Assembly (NCBI GenBank): GCA_026985515.1
Contig: JALSQH010000212.1
Location: 1-7,824 of the forward strand
Reading direction: 5' to 3'
DNA from: a bacterium
GTDB lineage: Bacteria; JALSQH01
DNA length: 7,824 nt
Part shown: positions 5,652 to 7,824 of the stretch, piece after piece
Numbering within the stretch: position 1 is the stretch's first letter
Layout of the letters: each line of letters begins with the position of its first letter
Program-made: the position numbers and the translations under genes
Notes under the pieces: generated by a model
Database searches by the model: none
What the model was told of the DNA's origin: nothing
Seen by the model: the letters and a program-made list of their open reading frames with translations, nothing else

Positions 5652-6198
5652 TATCTTTTCGCGTCTTCTCAAAGACAGGATCATCTTCCTGGGAACTGCC
5701 ATTACTGACGAAATAGCCAATCTCGTAATTGCACAGCTTCTATTCCTTGAATCTGAAGACCCAGAAAAGGATATTTATCTCTACATCAACTCCCCCGGAG
5801 GAGTGGTAACGGCTGGAATGGCAATTTACGATACGATGCAATACATCAAGCCAGATGTTCAGACGATATGTATGGGTCAGGCAGCAAGTATGGGAGCTGT
5901 ACTGCTTGCGGCGGGGGCTCCCGGTAAGAGATATGCTTTGCCTCATTCCAGAATAATGATTCACCAGCCCATGGGTGGTTTTGAGGGTCAGGCGAGTGAA
6001 ATAGAGATACACGCGAGGGAAATATTGAGAATAAGAGAGGAGTTGAACAAAATACTTGCCAGACATACCGGGCAGCCGATAGAGAAGATCAGGGAAGACA
6101 CCGAGAGGGATTACTTCTTGTCAGCAGAAGAGGCAAAGGAGTATGGCATCATAGATGAAATTGTTGCAAGAAGAGAACCAGCAACTGTAAGGGAGTAG
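5572..6198 (+). CDS. clpP: ATP-dependent Clp protease, proteolytic subunit
   Basis: ClpP (208 residues) forms the two-ring, 14-subunit serine peptidase chamber that degrades unfolded proteins fed by ClpX. The catalytic triad is complete: S106 in GQAASMGA, H131 in MIHQPMGG and D180 in ERDYFLS. The oxyanion-side motif SPGG is at 74-77 and the N-terminal RGERAYDI at 21-28. The start at 5572 is the only ATG ahead of the conserved region and overlaps tig by 80 bases. Its ribosome site is poor (GAGGAG at 5553-5558, 13 bases away). Later non-ATG starts, GTG at 5590 or CTG at 5602 (GGAG seven bases before), would shorten the protein by 6-10 residues and fit the usual N-terminus length better. Translation probably depends on ribosomes finishing tig. 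Confidence 0.96.
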   Translation: MKKKNQVENFLVPIVIEQSHRGERAYDIFSRLLKDRIIFLGTAITDEIANLVIAQLLFLESEDPEKDIYLYINSPGGVVTAGMAIYDTMQYIKPDVQTICMGQAASMGAVLLAAGAPGKRYALPHSRIMIHQPMGGFEGQASEIEIHAREILRIREELNKILARHTGQPIEKIREDTERDYFLSAEEAKEYGIIDEIVARREPATVRE

Positions 6199-6200
6199 CA

Positions 6201-7472
6201 ATGGATAAGTTTAAGGGGAATTTTAATCAGAGTGAACCCAGGTGTTCCTTCTGCGGGAAACCCCAGAGTGAAGTGAGAAGACTCATAGCCGGTCCTGGCG
6301 TTTATATATGTGATAGTTGTGTTGCTCTGTGCAATGATATACTCGCTGAGGATTTCCACAGGGAGAGCAAGAGTTCATCTTTTGGTCAAAATGCAATTCC
6401 CACTCCCCAGGAAATAAAGGAATTCCTTGACCAGTATGTAATTGGTCAGGAGAGAGCCAAGAAAATCTTATCGGTGGCTGTTCACAATCATTACAAAAGG
6501 ATTTACTCAAGTCAGAATAGATGGAGTGATATTAAAATTCAGAAAAGCAATATAATGCTTATTGGTCCAACTGGTTCAGGGAAAACCCTTCTTGCCCAGA
6601 CCCTTGCCAAGTTTCTTAATGTTCCCTTTACCATTGCTGATGCCACGACCTTAACAGAGGCTGGATATGTTGGAGAAGATGTGGAAAACATACTTCTTGG
6701 ATTGCTGCAGGCGGCAAATTTTGATGTGGAGAAGGCTGAAAAGGGAATAGTTTATATCGACGAGATAGATAAAATTGCCAGAGTTGGTGACGGCCCAAGT
6801 ATTACGAGGGATGTTTCGGGAGAGGGTGTGCAGCAGGCACTGCTTAAGATTCTTGAGGGAACAGTTGCCAATGTTCCACCCAAGGGGGGTAGAAAACACC
6901 CACAGCAGGAGTTTATTCCTGTAAATACGGAGAATATACTCTTCATTGTGGGTGGTGCCTTTGTGGGTCTTGAAGATATCATAATGAGAAGGATAGGTCA
7001 ATCTGGCATTGGATTTGGTGTGGATGTAAAATCGAAGAAGCATGAATCACTTGGTAAAATTCTCGAAGAAGTTGAACCTGAGGACCTCATAAAATTCGGT
7101 ATGATACCTGAGTTTGTGGGCAGGATTCCTGTGGTTGCAACGCTTTATGAGTTAACAGAGAATGACCTCATCAGAATACTCACCGAACCCAAAGACGCCC
7201 TTGTAAAACAGTACACTAAACTCTTTGAACTGGAAGATGTTGAATTAAAATTCACTCCTGAGGCTCTCAAGGCAGTGGCGCAGGAGGCAATAAGGAAGGG
7301 AACTGGCGCAAGAGGGTTGAGGGCAATAATGGAAAAGTTTATGCTTGATATAATGTATGATTTACCCTCCTGGGATGATGTGAAGGAGTGTATAATCACT
7401 GAGGATGTGGTTAAAGGAACAGGGAAACCTGTTCTGGTTTATTCCGGTAAGAAGAAGAATTTCATCAGCTGA
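6201..7472 (+). CDS. clpX: Clp protease ATP-binding subunit ClpX
   Basis: ClpX (423 residues) is the hexameric AAA+ unfoldase that recognises substrates and threads them into ClpP. The N-terminal zinc-binding domain has C15, C18, C37 and C40. The AAA+ module shows Walker A GPTGSGKT (122-129), pore loop GYVG (155-158), Walker B IVYIDEID (183-190), the pore-2 'RKH' (231-233), arginine finger R308 in PEFVGRIP and sensor-2 R371 in GARGLR. The ClpP-docking loop IGF is at 270-272, so it should pair with the ClpP encoded just before. A good ribosome site (AAGGGAG, 6189-6195) overlaps the clpP stop, and the ATG follows that stop after two bases. The stop codon lies inside the end of a convergent gene. 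The lon gene that follows clpX in some bacteria is absent here. Confidence 0.97.
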   Translation: MDKFKGNFNQSEPRCSFCGKPQSEVRRLIAGPGVYICDSCVALCNDILAEDFHRESKSSSFGQNAIPTPQEIKEFLDQYVIGQERAKKILSVAVHNHYKRIYSSQNRWSDIKIQKSNIMLIGPTGSGKTLLAQTLAKFLNVPFTIADATTLTEAGYVGEDVENILLGLLQAANFDVEKAEKGIVYIDEIDKIARVGDGPSITRDVSGEGVQQALLKILEGTVANVPPKGGRKHPQQEFIPVNTENILFIVGGAFVGLEDIIMRRIGQSGIGFGVDVKSKKHESLGKILEEVEPEDLIKFGMIPEFVGRIPVVATLYELTENDLIRILTEPKDALVKQYTKLFELEDVELKFTPEALKAVAQEAIRKGTGARGLRAIMEKFMLDIMYDLPSWDDVKECIITEDVVKGTGKPVLVYSGKKKNFIS

Positions 7473-7824
7473 GCTTTTTGAGGAACTGTTTCAGATCATA
7501 AGGGAGGGGAGCCTGCAGTTTCAGTAGTTTCTGAGTGACAGGGTGTGTTATATCAATCACTTCTGCGTGAAGAAATAATCTTTTTAATCCCTGTTTTTTC
7601 ATCCTGATGTTGAATTCCCTTTCTCCATACCTCCAGTCTCCAGCAAGTGGGTGTCCTGTGTAGTTCATGTGAACCCTGATCTGATGTGTTCTTCCAGTGA
7701 GAATCTCAATTCTGAGTAATGTACAGCAGGAGAAGGATTGTATGGGAAAGAACCTGGTAAGTGCCTCCTTTCCCTCTTCTTCCACGGTAACACCTTTTTT
7801 CCTCTTTAAAAGAGGAAGTCTTAT
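7465..7824 (-). CDS. RluA-family pseudouridine synthase, C-terminal part
   Basis: Reading leftward from the window edge, the frame is open for 119 codons and stops at 7465-7467. It contains [23 protein letters not shown] and '[13 protein letters not shown]', which are the conserved late motifs of the RluA/RluC/RluD family that converts uridines to pseudouridine in rRNA or tRNA. The frame has no stop at the edge, so the 5' part lies beyond the window, including the catalytic aspartate in the 'GRLD' motif and any S4 domain. A GTG at 7785 should not be taken as the start, because the 13 codons upstream (LPLLKRKKG...) continue naturally. Which RNA it modifies cannot be told from this part. It converges on clpX with an 8-base overlap. 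Confidence 0.9.
   Translation of the reverse strand: MRLPLLKRKKGVTVEEEGKEALTRFFPIQSFSCCTLLRIEILTGRTHQIRVHMNYTGHPLAGDWRYGEREFNIRMKKQGLKRLFLHAEVIDITHPVTQKLLKLQAPLPYDLKQFLKKLS

Overview
The window is bacterial. Six tRNA genes, five of them with an encoded CCA end, lead directly into the housekeeping series tig-clpP-clpX (trigger factor and the ClpXP protease). Base composition is moderate to AT-rich. The phylum cannot be fixed from sequence alone: a tRNA cluster ahead of tig-clpP-clpX occurs in several lineages, including some anaerobic ones, and I recognise no lineage-specific gene.

Left part (1-2312). An AT-rich stretch of 400 bases without a recognisable gene opens with a strong GC-rich hairpin (36-63). 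It ends in a good sigma-70-type promoter whose spacer carries a perfect 7-bp inverted repeat. This promoter serves a minimal nucleotidyltransferase (MNT) gene of the kind normally paired with a HEPN toxin, but no HEPN gene follows. Instead there is a 44-codon piece of a DUF429-type protein, truncated at both ends, which I read as a gene remnant or rearrangement scar. It runs into a dicarboxylate/amino-acid:cation symporter, whose 3' end overlaps a small Dabb (stress-responsive A/B barrel) gene by 44 bases.

Middle (2313-3716). An isolated gene with its own extended -10 promoter encodes a cytosolic protein with two HD-type metal-binding modules. The second is a canonical HD-GYP cyclic-di-GMP phosphodiesterase. 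The first keeps the metal ligands but lacks the GYP motif. This gene is visibly more AT-rich than the symporter before it and may be a later arrival.

Right part (3676-7824). One promoter precedes tRNA-Pro(UGG), tRNA-Arg(UCU), tRNA-His(GUG), tRNA-Arg(UCG), tRNA-Lys(CUU) and tRNA-Leu(UAG). Only 22 bases separate the tRNA-Leu CCA from the tig start, so the chaperone/protease genes are probably transcribed with the tRNAs. The tig and clpP reading frames overlap by 80 bases. clpX follows clpP after two bases. clpX then meets, tail to tail with an 8-base overlap, the C-terminal part of an RluA-family pseudouridine synthase gene on the minus strand that runs off the window.

No CRISPR array, complete mobile element or convincing new multi-gene system is present. 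The points most worth a second look are the MNT/operator/DUF429-remnant junction, the tandem-HD protein, the tRNA-to-tig read-through layout and the long tig/clpP overlap.
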